Counted from the first letter of the stretch, positions 17,089 to 25,492 are shown. The stretch: 64,000 nucleotides of DNA from Chryseobacterium cheonjiense (GCF_012927265.1 NZ_JABBGF010000001.1:124001-188000), one strand, 5' to 3'. Made by a program: numbers and translations. Notes: a model not told the origin generated them from the sequence alone.

Positions 17089-17712
17089 TTATTGATATTT
17101 ATGCTTAATTAAAAAGTATTTTTCATATTGTTCAATTAGAAATTGTCTCAGGGTTAAATGTGTGAATGAACTTTTATGAAGTCTCAATAAATCAATACGA
17201 GATACACCTGAAACGTCTTGAACCATAGTAAACAAAACGTCATCAGTTGCAGTTGCTAATACATCTTTTCTGACGTCTACTAAAGCTTTATAAATATTTA
17301 GTTCTTTAAATGTTTGTCCCTGGACAGTGCTATTTAATTCTGAAAAGGCTTTTTCGACCGTATATTTTAGTTTTGTACCTGTTAATTGGTTTCTGTCTAG
17401 TTCCTGTAATAAATTAAGAATATTGTATCCGTAAACTTTTAATTTTTCTAATTCATTTTGTAATGTAGGTTTCTGAATATCATCGATATCTTTAAAATAG
17501 TCAGCAATTTTTTCAAGTTCAGTAAAATATCTGTCAGCATGTGATTTGATAGCATCTGCAACCTCTCGCTTATAAGAATCCGCTCTAAGTCGATTTAAAG
17601 TTGTTTCATAAATATACCGTTGACTATCATCAATTTTTACAGTAATAGTATTAGATTGAGAACTATATAGTCCACTTAAAAAGAAAACAATAGGAAAAAT
17701 TAGTTTTTTCAT
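17089..17712 (-). CDS. Exported helical protein, unknown function
   Basis: 207 residues with a signal peptide (MKKLIFPIVFFLSGLYSSQS). The mature part begins with a TITVKIDDSQRYIY strand and is then almost entirely helical, with a leucine-rich C-terminal half. No cysteine lipobox. It may act in the periplasm. No family recognised, and its neighbours do not indicate a pathway. Confidence 0.6.
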   Translation of the reverse strand: MKKLIFPIVFFLSGLYSSQSNTITVKIDDSQRYIYETTLNRLRADSYKREVADAIKSHADRYFTELEKIADYFKDIDDIQKPTLQNELEKLKVYGYNILNLLQELDRNQLTGTKLKYTVEKAFSELNSTVQGQTFKELNIYKALVDVRKDVLATATDDVLFTMVQDVSGVSRIDLLRLHKSSFTHLTLRQFLIEQYEKYFLIKHKYQ

Positions 17713-17785
17713 TAGTTAAAAAGTTTTGTCTTCACTCAGTTCCAAAATGAAAGGTTATTAATGCAGAAAGCGTGGAACTATACTT

Positions 17786-17932
17786 TTTGTTGAAAGAGGT
17801 TCTGACAAAACCCAACACTACAAACAAGTATAGCCCACGCCATAGGCATGAGCATTCCACTGTTTATTCTGTAGTGTTTCAATGAATTGTCAGATTCCTT
17901 TCAACAGAATAAAAGCAAACGCTTTATTTTTT
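17786..17932 (+). ncRNA. Candidate structured RNA ending in a terminator
   Basis: A nested set of inverted repeats forms a rod: outer arms GTTGAAAGAGGTTCTGACAA (17789-17808) with TTGTCAGATTCCTTTCAAC (17888-17906), middle arms AACACTACA (17814-17822) with TGTAGTGTT (17870-17878), and an inner imperfect hairpin around GCCCACGCC-ATA-GGCATGAGC. Unpaired bulges separate the stems. It is followed by AAAGC-AAAC-GCTTTATTTTTTT (17913-17932), an intrinsic terminator on the plus strand. Size and rod shape resemble 6S-like RNAs, but the family is not established. A diverged inverted copy of GTATAGCCCACGC lies just upstream (17770-17784). Confidence 0.5.
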
Positions 17933-18015
17933 TCGATAAATATTAACGCAAAATTAATAGTTTATACAGTTAAATACCAAAACTTTATGCAAGTATTTTG
18001 TAATTTTGTACCGCT

Positions 18016-18954
18016 ATGATAAACTCAAATATAAAATCAGTATTAGAACTTTTGAATACTTTTTCAACGGAACAAATATGCATCGAATATTTAGAGCAAA
18101 TGCGTTGGAATGGTATTGTAGAAAGCCCTTTTGATCCTACATCTATTGTATACAAATGCAAAGACAATAAGTATAGATGTAAGAATACTGGAAAGTACTT
18201 TAATGTTAAAACCGGATCAATGTTTGAAAACACCAAAGTTAGCCTTCGTAAATGGTTTTTGGCTATCTGGCTTGTCACTTCACATAAGAAAGGTATCAGT
18301 TCAATTCAGCTTTCCAAGGATATTGATGTGACACAGAAGACAGCCTGGTTTATGCTGCAGCGAATAAGAGCTTGTTTTGTAGTTGAAAATAATAATGAGC
18401 TGGAAGGAATTGTAGAGTGTGACGAAACGTTTATCGGTGGCAAAAATAAGAACAGACACAAAGATAAAAAAGTAAAGAACTCCCAGGGTCGAAGCTTTAA
18501 AGATAAAACGCCTGTGATGGGAATGCTACAAAGAGATGGAAAGATAAATGCTTTTGTAGTTTCCGATACTAAACGAAACAGCATTCAGCCTTTAATTTGT
18601 AGATATGTAAACCCAGAAACTACAACTCTTATAAGTGACGAATGGCTGGGTTATAATGGACTAGAAAAGTATTATGACCACAGAATTATAGATCACTCTA
18701 AAAAAGAATACGTAAGTTTGCAAGACTCTTCTATCCACACGAATAACATCGAAGGAAGTTGGAAAATCCTAAAGAATGCTGTAAGTGGAATGTACAATCA
18801 TGTTTCCCGGAAACACTTACAGAAATACGTTGACGAGTTTGTTTATAGATATAATCTAAGAAAGACGCCTGATAGTGATAAATTCAAACATTTACTTTTA
18901 CATAGTAATGTTAGAACCAAATACAAAGAATTGGCTGCAGAATCGTATATTTGA
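18016..18954 (+). mobile_element. IS1595-family (ISXO2-like) transposase
   Basis: 312 residues. N-terminal zinc-ribbon-like region with CKDNKYRCKNTGKYFNVKTG, then FLAIWLVTSHKKGISSIQLS and VTQKTAWFMLQRIR (helix-turn-helix region), and the catalytic domain with ECDETFIGGKNKNRH (first Asp), LISDEWLGYNGL (second Asp) and a final HTNNIEGSWKILK (Asn/Glu region). This is the DDE pattern of IS1595/ISXO2 transposases. The frame is intact. Terminal inverted repeats could not be identified, so the element ends are not given. Confidence 0.85.
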
Positions 18955-18957
18955 ATA

Positions 18958-19173
18958 ATGGAATTACAACAACTTAAAGATAGAAACGTGAAAAGCGTTA
19001 ATCTAAACGGAATTGAATACTTTGATGTTAAGGATATCAAAGATAATCATCCTGATCTAAAAGTTGATATCAAGAAAATTATACTGATTAGAAAGAATGT
19101 TTACATAACCGCAGAAAACATTCAAGAAATTACAGATTTTGATAAAGTATTTAAAGGCCTATTTAAAGCTTAA
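18958..19173 (+). CDS. Small protein adjoining the transposase
   Basis: 71 residues, starting 3 bp after the transposase stop, so likely co-transcribed. It reads MELQQLKDRNVKSVNLNGIEYF, a small alpha/beta pattern with NLNGIEYFDVKDI that resembles the opening of phage antirepressor or Bro-N-type domains; this likeness is weak. It may be a passenger of the element. Confidence 0.5.
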   Translation: MELQQLKDRNVKSVNLNGIEYFDVKDIKDNHPDLKVDIKKIILIRKNVYITAENIQEITDFDKVFKGLFKA

Positions 19174-19239
19174 AAAAAACTATCTACTGAATAGACATCA
19201 TAAATCTGTATTAAATGATGTTTGGAATGATTTTTTATG

Positions 19240-19247
19240 TAGATTTG
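19240..19247 (+). promoter_or_regulatory. Possible -7 box (TAGATTTG) of the PemK operon
   Basis: TAGATTTG matches TAnnTTTG; a TTG lies 15 bp upstream (19222-19224), a little close. It argues that translation starts at ATG 19266 and not at ATG 19215, which lies upstream of this box. Confidence 0.4.
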
Positions 19248-19265
19248 CATCATAAAAACGTTGAA

Positions 19266-19748
19266 ATGCACACTCTAAGCGCTAATGATTTTAATAATTC
19301 TTTTGATATCGATGTACCGAAAGTCGATAGTAAAGGATTTTTAGTAGAATTATTTTATAATTCTGCATTAGGTAAATTTTACGTTTTAAAAAGAGTTGAA
19401 CGTTATAATAAAACTATGTCTAATACATTATCTATGGTTATTGACGGATATAGGAATGGCCATAAGATTATTTTAGATCCTGTTGATTTTTTGCCAAAAT
19501 TAAAGTCAATTATTCATCAGCATATTGAGCTTATGGATGATTTAATAGAATCAGAGTATTATAGTCCTAAAAGATCAAAAAAATTAAAGACTCTATTTTC
19601 TTCTAATCTAAAAAAAATGGTTAGACTTGAATCCATACTAATAAAACAGAGAGATAAAGGAAAGCCGAAATTAGATGATTCAGATTTAATAAATCTAGTT
19701 ATTAATAACAATTCTATAGAATTGAAAAATATGATGCAAAAAAAATGA
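19266..19748 (+). CDS. Candidate antitoxin-side protein paired with a PemK/MazF-like gene
   Basis: 160 residues from MHTLSANDFNNSF; the upstream in-frame ATG (19215) precedes the probable promoter. Mainly helical, basic C-terminus, no membrane segment. Its stop overlaps the start of the PemK-like gene by 4 bp (ATGA), so the two are coupled. Being upstream of a toxin-like gene suggests an antitoxin or regulator, but it is longer than usual MazE/PemI proteins and lacks a recognisable AbrB motif. Confidence 0.5.
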   Translation: MHTLSANDFNNSFDIDVPKVDSKGFLVELFYNSALGKFYVLKRVERYNKTMSNTLSMVIDGYRNGHKIILDPVDFLPKLKSIIHQHIELMDDLIESEYYSPKRSKKLKTLFSSNLKKMVRLESILIKQRDKGKPKLDDSDLINLVINNNSIELKNMMQKK

Positions 19749-20107
19749 GCTTCAAAAGGGGTCAAATAATTTATCATAATTTTATTCTTCCTGACAAATC
19801 TGAATCAGATTTACATCCTGTTATAATTTTATCGAATGAATCAGTCACAGATATTTGCGAAATGTACGTTGGACTGATGATAACTTCTTCAGATAGATAC
19901 GCTGAAGACCTTTTTACTTTTGAGCTAGAAGAAAAAATGATATTAAATAACAAGTTGAATAAAGAAAATCGTTTCGTACGATTACAACTTATTGCATATT
20001 TTTCTTGTAAAACAGCCCAATCAGACGTGAAGGGTACAGTAAAGGATATATACATGGATCTTATACTAGACACTCAACGTGAACGTGTTTTTAATGAAGA
20101 AATTTAA
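19745..20107 (+). CDS. PemK/MazF-like protein
   Basis: 120 residues. The opening FKRGQIIYHNFILPD and the HPVIILSNESVTD segment match the strand pattern of the PemK/MazF family (G-D/Q-I-x-x-x-x, then hPxlVLs), although the usual R in RPxLV is replaced by H. The rest keeps the small beta-barrel character (VGLMITSSD, FVRLQLIAYFSC). If active it would be an mRNA interferase. It ends close to a strong terminator. Confidence 0.6.
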   Translation: MSFKRGQIIYHNFILPDKSESDLHPVIILSNESVTDICEMYVGLMITSSDRYAEDLFTFELEEKMILNNKLNKENRFVRLQLIAYFSCKTAQSDVKGTVKDIYMDLILDTQRERVFNEEI

Positions 20108-20130
20108 AAAGCTAGAATATCTAAAAATAA

Positions 20131-20162
20131 AAATCCCGTTAAATTTTTAACGGGATTTTATT
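20131..20162 (+). terminator. Terminator of the PemK operon
   Basis: AAATCCCGTTAAA-TTTT-TAACGGGATTTTATTT: strong stem with T run. Confidence 0.8.
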
Positions 20163-20197
20163 TGCTGTAAACTTGTATGTAGTTACCTTAATTTTTA

Positions 20198-20235
20198 TGA
20201 AAATGCAAGCCTTTTGCGCAGGCTTTAGTAAAAAA
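20198..20235 (-). repeat. Scaffold stub at the distal end of the toxin array
   Basis: The bases around CAAGCCTTTTGCGCAGGCTTTAGTAAAAAAG match the scaffold codons for KACAKGF found in the papain-type toxins (22400-22420, 27415-27435) and in the stub at 25410-25490. A copy of the same terminator-like hairpin follows. It marks a former cassette boundary. Confidence 0.5.
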
Positions 20236-20240
20236 GAAAA

Positions 20241-20270
20241 ACCACTTTTTACTATATTTCAAAAGTGGTT
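20241..20270 (-). terminator. Terminator hairpin, array copy 1
   Basis: On the minus strand AACCACTTTT-GAAATATAGT-AAAAAGTGGTTTTTCTTTTT. Near-identical hairpins occur at 21296-21322 and 25493-25523. Confidence 0.7.
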
Positions 20271-20290
20271 GTAATATTTAAATAAAAACC

Positions 20291-21265
20291 CTACCTTTCA
20301 TTCTTGATTTCACTGAAAGTAATTATTTCCATTTTATCTATATCTGTAATATAGGCATCAATGGAAAAGCATTTTATTTTTTGCTCATCCTCATACATAT
20401 ACCAGGTGGTTTTACTGCCATATGGATTAAAAGTAATAATCCCTTCCCATTTTTCCCATTCGCTAAATGATTTATGATGTTTTAGATTTCCATTTATAAT
20501 CCTATCTACAAGTTTTAGTAATGTAGTATTTTCCCTAGTTTCAAAAGTGAAAATTAATTTATAAGCATTACTGTTTTCTGATATATACGTTTTTTGATAT
20601 TGCTTGTTAGGGTCAGGCTGATAATCGTCTATTCTTTTTAAGTGTCCTCTAACTCCATCTTGTACAGCATTTGTTAGCAATTTTTCCATTTTTTCATTCT
20701 CAGATTTGACATATTCTTTTATGGAAGAAAACCCAATATGTATATCTTCTGATATTCTAAATGATATTAAATTTCCTGATTTTGCATAAACTAGGCCAAT
20801 ATTAGCTAGAATCAATTTATTGCCTTTTGTATTGGAGACCAAAACTTTTACTGGGACAAACATTTCTTGATTTGGATTATTTTTATCAATTGAGATTCCG
20901 TTTTCTTCGATTAAAATTTCTTTAATAAAAGAATGCTTCCAATCAATCTTAACTTTTTTATCGTCAACCATAAATGTTCTTTTACAATTAAGAAAATTTC
21001 TTATGATATTATCACCATACATTGCATTGTTGTATTTATAGTCTGAACTATCAGACATTCTCTTATAGCGCAATGTATCGCCATTTTTAAGATATTCATC
21101 CAGTAATTGTCTATAACTTTGATGTTTTTTATAAAATGAGATTAAATTGTCTTCTTTTAAATAATTGGTAATCTCCTTTATATCTTTTTCTACAGTTTGT
21201 TTGTTTTGAGAAAAGAATTTAATATTCCCGACAAAAGTGAGAATTAAAAAAAGCATATATTTCAT
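20291..21265 (-). CDS. Exported protein of unknown function within the toxin array
   Basis: 324 residues from MKYMLFLILTFVGNIKFFSQ, a signal peptide; an ATG 33 bp further upstream would extend it by 11 residues. The mature protein is mixed alpha/beta, Lys-rich, without recognised domains. It lies between two copies of the array hairpin and downstream of a papain-type toxin and its immunity gene. It could be an extra immunity factor working in the periplasm or simply a resident gene. Function unknown. Confidence 0.55.
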   Translation of the reverse strand: MKYMLFLILTFVGNIKFFSQNKQTVEKDIKEITNYLKEDNLISFYKKHQSYRQLLDEYLKNGDTLRYKRMSDSSDYKYNNAMYGDNIIRNFLNCKRTFMVDDKKVKIDWKHSFIKEILIEENGISIDKNNPNQEMFVPVKVLVSNTKGNKLILANIGLVYAKSGNLISFRISEDIHIGFSSIKEYVKSENEKMEKLLTNAVQDGVRGHLKRIDDYQPDPNKQYQKTYISENSNAYKLIFTFETRENTTLLKLVDRIINGNLKHHKSFSEWEKWEGIITFNPYGSKTTWYMYEDEQKIKCFSIDAYITDIDKMEIITFSEIKNER

Positions 21266-21295
21266 AGTTTGTGTTATTATAGAATTATAGTGATT

Positions 21296-21322
21296 CACTT
21301 TCTACTATATTTCAAAAGTGGT
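21296..21322 (-). repeat. Hairpin, array copy 2
   Basis: CCACTTTTGAAATATAGTAGAAAGTG on the minus strand repeats the hairpins at 20241 and 25493. The T run is missing here, so it may no longer terminate well. Confidence 0.55.
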
Positions 21323-21340
21323 TTTATAAGAAAAGTTAAG

Positions 21341-21586
21341 TTATTCTTCTATCGGAAAAACTTGTCTTACAAATTTTAAGAGTTCTTCAATGGTTTTAAA
21401 TTCTTTTTCTACAGGAATTTGACCTACTGTATAATCAATATTAATTTTATTATTTTTGAGAAAAATCCAAAAAATAGGACCTAATGATTCTGTTACAGAA
21501 GAAAAAATTTTTTCTTCGTTTCCAACTGTTCTTATAAAAGATTTATATCCTAAATCTAATAATTGTTCATTTATTTCTTTTAACAT
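21341..21586 (-). CDS. Candidate immunity protein for papain-type toxin 1
   Basis: 81 residues, acidic, no signal peptide, starting 5 bp after the toxin stop. Opens LKEINEQLLDLGYKSF and ends with a helical EELLKFVRQVFPIEE. Assigned by position and size only. Confidence 0.55.
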   Translation of the reverse strand: MLKEINEQLLDLGYKSFIRTVGNEEKIFSSVTESLGPIFWIFLKNNKINIDYTVGQIPVEKEFKTIEELLKFVRQVFPIEE

Positions 21587-21591
21587 ATTTA

Positions 21592-23103
21592 TTATTTTTT
21601 TATTTGAAACCTATAATTACTTCCTTGAGCCCAAGCTTGAGAAAAACTATCTAAATCCATAATTGCTTCCACACCATTTCCTTGGCCAATTGAAGATATT
21701 GGCAAAGGGTCTCGAATATAAACTTTATTATCAATTATCTTATCTACTATAATTGCGTGTGGCTTACCATTAAATGGTCTTACAATTGCTATCCAACTTC
21801 CTTTTTCAGAAACTAACTTTGCCATATTTGCGTCTGATATATTAGGGTCATAAATCCAACCACCTATTATTTCTTTATCCTTAAATACCTTTTTCAATCC
21901 ATCTAAAATTCCATCAGGAAAAGTTCCCATTTCTTCAGTAGTTCTTGCAAACTCTCTGATAACTTTTTCAGGCAGTTCTATTCCGTGGTCTTTAGCCAAT
22001 TGCCTTATACAAGCTGCTGCGCAAGACATACTATGTTCTTGAGCAAGCATATTTCTGGAAAGAACTTCAAGGTATTTTAATACCCCGCCTGTTCCTGTGC
22101 CTAACTTAGGCTTTAAAGCCTTTCTCCAGAAATGAGTTACTTCTTCCCAATCTCCAATAAATATATTTTTGCCTTTCCATTTCAGGAGATAATCTTTTGC
22201 CCGGCCAATAATTTCAATACCTATCCCTTGTAAGCCTCTTATTACAGAAATCGGTATTTTATAGATGCTCAAAGGCTTCTGACCTTTTATAATAACTTCC
22301 TCTATATCCTGTGCTTCCTCCGCCAGATCTTCCGCCTTTGCTCCATTTTTAGCGCCTTGCAGCAGCTCCTCAATAAATTTAATAAACCCTTTGAAACCTT
22401 TTGCGCAGGCTTTGGAGAATCTTAACATCAGTTTACCAAGCCCCAGCAGCAAATCAGTAAGCCCAAATGTTGCCGCTGAAAATGCTTCTCTGGTTATAAC
22501 CTGAAGCAGGCTGGATGCTTTCTGTACATAAGTAGCCCCTTTTACCACATTGCCTTCCCCCGCGGTAAAGATAAGAAGTAGAATGTTGATAATGAACTCA
22601 AAGACTATAAGCCCTGTATAAAATGCTACTGTATAGCGAGAAGTGTTATCCCAGTATTCTTTCAATTGGTCAAAAATGCTCTCAAAGTCAGATTGGGATA
22701 TATTCACACTGGATCGAAACAGTTTTTTAACCCCTTCTAAAAACACAGGTACATTTTCATATACCCAATCCAATACATCTTCTGCTTTTTCCAAAAGGTT
22801 TCTTCTTTCCAAATACTGCTGGTAAGAAAATGCAGTGGTAGGCTGTAAAAGAAATTCCAGAATATACAAAATACATTGTACCAAACTCACCAATCCATTG
22901 AGTATCCCACAGTTAAAAGCATTCGGGATTTTTAGGAATTCAATCCCTTTCTGTGCCAAATCAGAAACGATTTCATTAATTTCTGATAGAAAGGTTTTAA
23001 TGGTATTGATAATTCCTGTAATCCTGGTTACCAGTTTTTTGAAGGAATCAGGCAGATGGTCAATAGCAGCATCCTTAACCTTGTCTGCAGATTGTTTTAC
23101 CAA
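21592..23103 (-). CDS. Polymorphic toxin with C39/papain-like peptidase tip (toxin 1)
   Basis: 503 residues as an open frame; no ATG start, since the natural frame runs upstream to a frameshift near 23172. The scaffold reads NAFNCGILNGLVSLVQ (about residue 60) and later FYTGLIVFEFIINILLLIF, a pair of strongly hydrophobic regions. The tip carries a cysteine-peptidase triad pattern: EHSMSCAAACIRQ (Cys at about 361), KPHAIIVDKI (His) and VYIRDPLP (Asp), as in peptidase C39 domains. It may cleave peptides, or act on a cell-wall or protein target. The first 260 residues are nearly identical to the toxin at 26786-28126. Confidence 0.7.
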   Translation of the reverse strand: MVKQSADKVKDAAIDHLPDSFKKLVTRITGIINTIKTFLSEINEIVSDLAQKGIEFLKIPNAFNCGILNGLVSLVQCILYILEFLLQPTTAFSYQQYLERRNLLEKAEDVLDWVYENVPVFLEGVKKLFRSSVNISQSDFESIFDQLKEYWDNTSRYTVAFYTGLIVFEFIINILLLIFTAGEGNVVKGATYVQKASSLLQVITREAFSAATFGLTDLLLGLGKLMLRFSKACAKGFKGFIKFIEELLQGAKNGAKAEDLAEEAQDIEEVIIKGQKPLSIYKIPISVIRGLQGIGIEIIGRAKDYLLKWKGKNIFIGDWEEVTHFWRKALKPKLGTGTGGVLKYLEVLSRNMLAQEHSMSCAAACIRQLAKDHGIELPEKVIREFARTTEEMGTFPDGILDGLKKVFKDKEIIGGWIYDPNISDANMAKLVSEKGSWIAIVRPFNGKPHAIIVDKIIDNKVYIRDPLPISSIGQGNGVEAIMDLDSFSQAWAQGSNYRFQIKK

Positions 23104-23305
23104 TTCCCAAACCTGGCTGAAAGCTGTTTCTACGCCCTTTACAAAAGGATTGCTGCCCAGATCTTCAAAAATTGCGCAGCCTTGTTCATATTTACAGGAA
23201 CTGCAGCCCCTGCAAAAAGAGGAATAAGGGGAGAGTAATCCTTAGAATCCGGGTCGTAATTTTTTTCATCCGGTTTTAAGTCTTCCAGTTGCGCGGCACA
23301 CCATC
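23104..23305 (-). pseudogene. N-terminal piece of papain-type toxin 1 (frameshifted)
   Basis: Reads WCAAQLEDLKPDEKNYDP to NMNKAAQFLKIW, then stops. The copy at 28126-28323 has six T (KAAQFFEDLGSNPF) where this one has five (about 23170-23174), so one lost T breaks the frame. The position of the start ATG in the other copy is TGG here, so no initiation codon is present. The piece abuts an EndoU relic. Confidence 0.6.
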
Positions 23306-23517
23306 CGATATGCATTCATAATATTTCCTGCATCATCAACTTCAATCAAATATCAAATCCCACTGTTGATTCCACTGAAATTGATTGAATTTATGATTGG
23401 GATTTCTTGGTAGCTGTCCCTTTCCTTTAGTTACCGTATTTTCATATACATATTCTATTTCCCTGGTATTCTTTTAGTATCTCGATTTTAGGGAACATAG
23501 AAGATTCTGCATTGTTA
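23306..23517 (-). pseudogene. Relic of an EndoU-type toxin C-terminus
   Basis: Translated in shifting frames it gives NAESSMFPK, YENTV, VESTVGFDI and EVDDAGNIMNAY, which align in order with NAESSMFPK, YENTV, STSVGFKI and EVDNTGKIMNAY of the intact EndoU toxin at 23918-25129. Several frameshifts and stops are present. It is the decayed end of a second EndoU cassette. Confidence 0.65.
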
Positions 23518-23522
23518 TAAAA

Positions 23523-23548
23523 TAACCGCCTAATATCGTAGGCGGTTA
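23523..23548 (-). terminator. Terminator after the EndoU immunity gene
   Basis: AACCGCCTA-CGATAT-TAGGCGGTT followed by ATTTTAT on the minus strand. Confidence 0.75.
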
Positions 23549-23552
23549 GAAT

Positions 23553-23906
23553 CTAACTGTTTTCTTCAACAAATTTTTTAAAGTCTTGCAGAAACTTAAT
23601 AAACTCATCGTGTTCTAAATCCAAGTCTTGTTTTTTAGATTTTTCACCTGCCCTTTGTTTCATAAGGTCTACAAAGAAAACCCCATATTTATTGCTTCGG
23701 AAGAAAACATCTTCGTTTTGCCAGTCAAAAGATTCATCGGGTTCTTTGTTTTTACTTTGCTCTACACCATCAATTAAATTTTGAATTTTTTGTGGACTCC
23801 AACCCGAATCTCCGAACCTAAACAAAACATTATATTTTTCTTCTTCAGGCATTATTCCAAAAGTAACTATATCTTCTATTACTTCAATGTAAAATTTATA
23901 TTTCAT
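23553..23906 (-). CDS. Candidate immunity protein for the EndoU toxin
   Basis: 117 residues, strongly acidic, no signal or membrane segment, starting 11 bp after the EndoU toxin stop. Opens KYKFYIEVIEDIVTFGIM and ends with a charged helix (EFIKFLQDFKKFVEENS). The acidity suits a partner of a basic nuclease surface. Family not recognised. Confidence 0.6.
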   Translation of the reverse strand: MKYKFYIEVIEDIVTFGIMPEEEKYNVLFRFGDSGWSPQKIQNLIDGVEQSKNKEPDESFDWQNEDVFFRSNKYGVFFVDLMKQRAGEKSKKQDLDLEHDEFIKFLQDFKKFVEENS

Positions 23907-23917
23907 TTCTTCTATTT

Positions 23918-25129
23918 TTAAATAATTGGATAAGCATTCATGATTTTACCCGTATTGTCAACTTCTATTCTAATTTTAAATCCTACTGAAGTTGAACCCT
24001 CGTACTTATCAAATAAGTCAGTAGGTGCTTTTATTTTTTTATTTAACCCTTTAGCTACCGTATTTTCATATACATATGCTATTTCCTCCTGTATTCTTTT
24101 GACATCCCAATTTTTAGGGAACATAGAAGATTCGGCATTTTTCACTAAATAGCCATCTTTGTATTTTATGCTGATTTTAGCCTTAAAAGGAACATCATCG
24201 GCCAATTGTGTCATAGAATAAATTCCTTCAGGGTCTAATATTTTCTCTACGTCTATTGATCCGTTTAAGATTCCCGACCCTCTGTGTCCACCTTGTGAAA
24301 CCAAAAACTCATCAAGATATTTAAAACCAGAGGGCTGTATACGCTCAAGTAAGTTTGTGTTAAACTCTCCTTCAAGATGATTGAAAAAACCTTTGTCAAA
24401 TTTATTGAGCCATCTTCTATAAGCCAATTTACGCAAACCCTCCAAATCATTTATTAATTCATAGAATTTTTTCTTCAAATAATGAACAAAATTTCCACTT
24501 TTTATTGCTTCCACCAATTCCAAAAACTCCTTTTCCAGCCATTTATAAAGATCTTTTGCAGAATTAGCAACTTTCTTCCCTAAACCTTTTCCAAAATTAA
24601 TAACTTTGGCTCCCAGCTGCTCTGCTTTGGCTGTCAATCGACTGATTTTTGCAGATGCTTCGGCAACTAATGAGCTTCCGCCTGTGAAGTAAGCAATTAA
24701 AGCATCCAGAATCAATTCGAGGGCAACCCCTCCTATAGAGTAAGCCCAGAAATATTCATTCAAGTCTTTTATTTGAATAAATTTCTTTTTCAGCATATCC
24801 GAAAACTCAGAAATTTCTTTCCAAATCTTCCCGTCACTAAAAAGATTTTTAACACTCTCAAAAAATTCTTTAGAGTTTTTTGCAAATAAATCTACAAAAT
24901 CCTCAATAAATTCGAGTTCTTCCTGATGCTTTGCCAATTCCAAAGGACTGCTTTTTTCTATTTCGAAAATTGGAAATTTTTCAACTACCATAGCCAAAAG
25001 CATAATGATAGTTTGTACCAGTGAAATAAACCCATTGATTAAGCCACACAAGAAAGCATTAATTTTAGCGATCTCGTTATTGAGTTCTGCTTTTATAAAA
25101 TTTTCAATTCCTGAAACCACATTCAGCAA
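23918..25129 (-). CDS. Polymorphic toxin with EndoU-type RNase tip
   Basis: 403 residues without ATG; the true N-terminus is the adjacent frame 25123-25359. The scaffold has NAFLCGLINGFISLVQ and YFWAYSIGGVALELILDAL, nearly identical to the zincin toxin at 29330-31504 up to about 24490. The tip has GGHRGSGILNG (His at about 281), then SSMFPKNWDVKRIQEEI and STSVGFKIRIEV ending KIMNAYPII. These match the order of motifs in bacterial EndoU nucleases (GxH, STxFPxxWS, GxSxGVxI, AYP), which cut RNA, often tRNA. Confidence 0.75.
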   Translation of the reverse strand: MLNVVSGIENFIKAELNNEIAKINAFLCGLINGFISLVQTIIMLLAMVVEKFPIFEIEKSSPLELAKHQEELEFIEDFVDLFAKNSKEFFESVKNLFSDGKIWKEISEFSDMLKKKFIQIKDLNEYFWAYSIGGVALELILDALIAYFTGGSSLVAEASAKISRLTAKAEQLGAKVINFGKGLGKKVANSAKDLYKWLEKEFLELVEAIKSGNFVHYLKKKFYELINDLEGLRKLAYRRWLNKFDKGFFNHLEGEFNTNLLERIQPSGFKYLDEFLVSQGGHRGSGILNGSIDVEKILDPEGIYSMTQLADDVPFKAKISIKYKDGYLVKNAESSMFPKNWDVKRIQEEIAYVYENTVAKGLNKKIKAPTDLFDKYEGSTSVGFKIRIEVDNTGKIMNAYPII

Positions 25130-25359
25130 ATCATTAAAACAGCTTTCAGCTTGTTGTATATAATTTTGATACTTTCAGGCATATTATCCTCTATGATGTT
25201 CTTTACCAAATAAGTAACAGCAAAAAGAACATCATCCGAAATAGTAGGGGTAGCCTTTACAATATTGAAAACAGCAGCAGTAGAAATTTCATCAAATGAA
25301 GTGACAAAATATTTAAGATTTTTCAAACCATCTGCCACAATATGTGGAAACTCAGACAT
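25123..25359 (-). pseudogene. N-terminal piece of the EndoU toxin (frameshifted)
   Basis: Reads MSEFPHIVADGLKNLK through IIYNKLKAV, matching the zincin toxin scaffold. The intact copy has five T (about 30556-30560) after AAAGCTG; this one has four (about 25135-25138), so one lost T shifts the frame. Upstream of the ATG the match to the full-length toxin continues for about 40 bp (VKYKPIIPVPFP), then stops at a junction with a different scaffold type. The copy therefore lacks the first 240 residues of the full-length relative. Confidence 0.6.
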
Positions 25360-25409
25360 ATTCTTATATTGATTGTTGGGGAATGGAACAGGGATAATAG
25401 GTTTGTATT

Positions 25410-25490
25410 TAACTTTTTAGCGCCCTGCAAGAGTTCTTCAATAAATTTGATAAATCCTTTAAATCCTTTTGCGCAAGCTTTAGTAAAAAG
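25410..25490 (-). repeat. Scaffold stub joining two cassette types
   Basis: On the minus strand it encodes FTKACAKGFKGFIKFIEELL then QGAKK, a piece of the papain-type scaffold, and runs straight into the zincin/EndoU-type scaffold sequence (VKYKPIIPVPF). It is a chimeric junction left by recombination between cassettes. Confidence 0.65.
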
Positions 25491-25492
25491 AA

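Noticed and set aside
14428..20187. 13-bp inverted repeat GGTAACTACATAC (14428-14440) and its reverse complement (20175-20187) flanking the accessory stretch
   Set aside because: Tempting as element ends, but 13 bp is expected by chance several times in 64 kb of AT-rich DNA, the match does not extend, and no target duplication was found.
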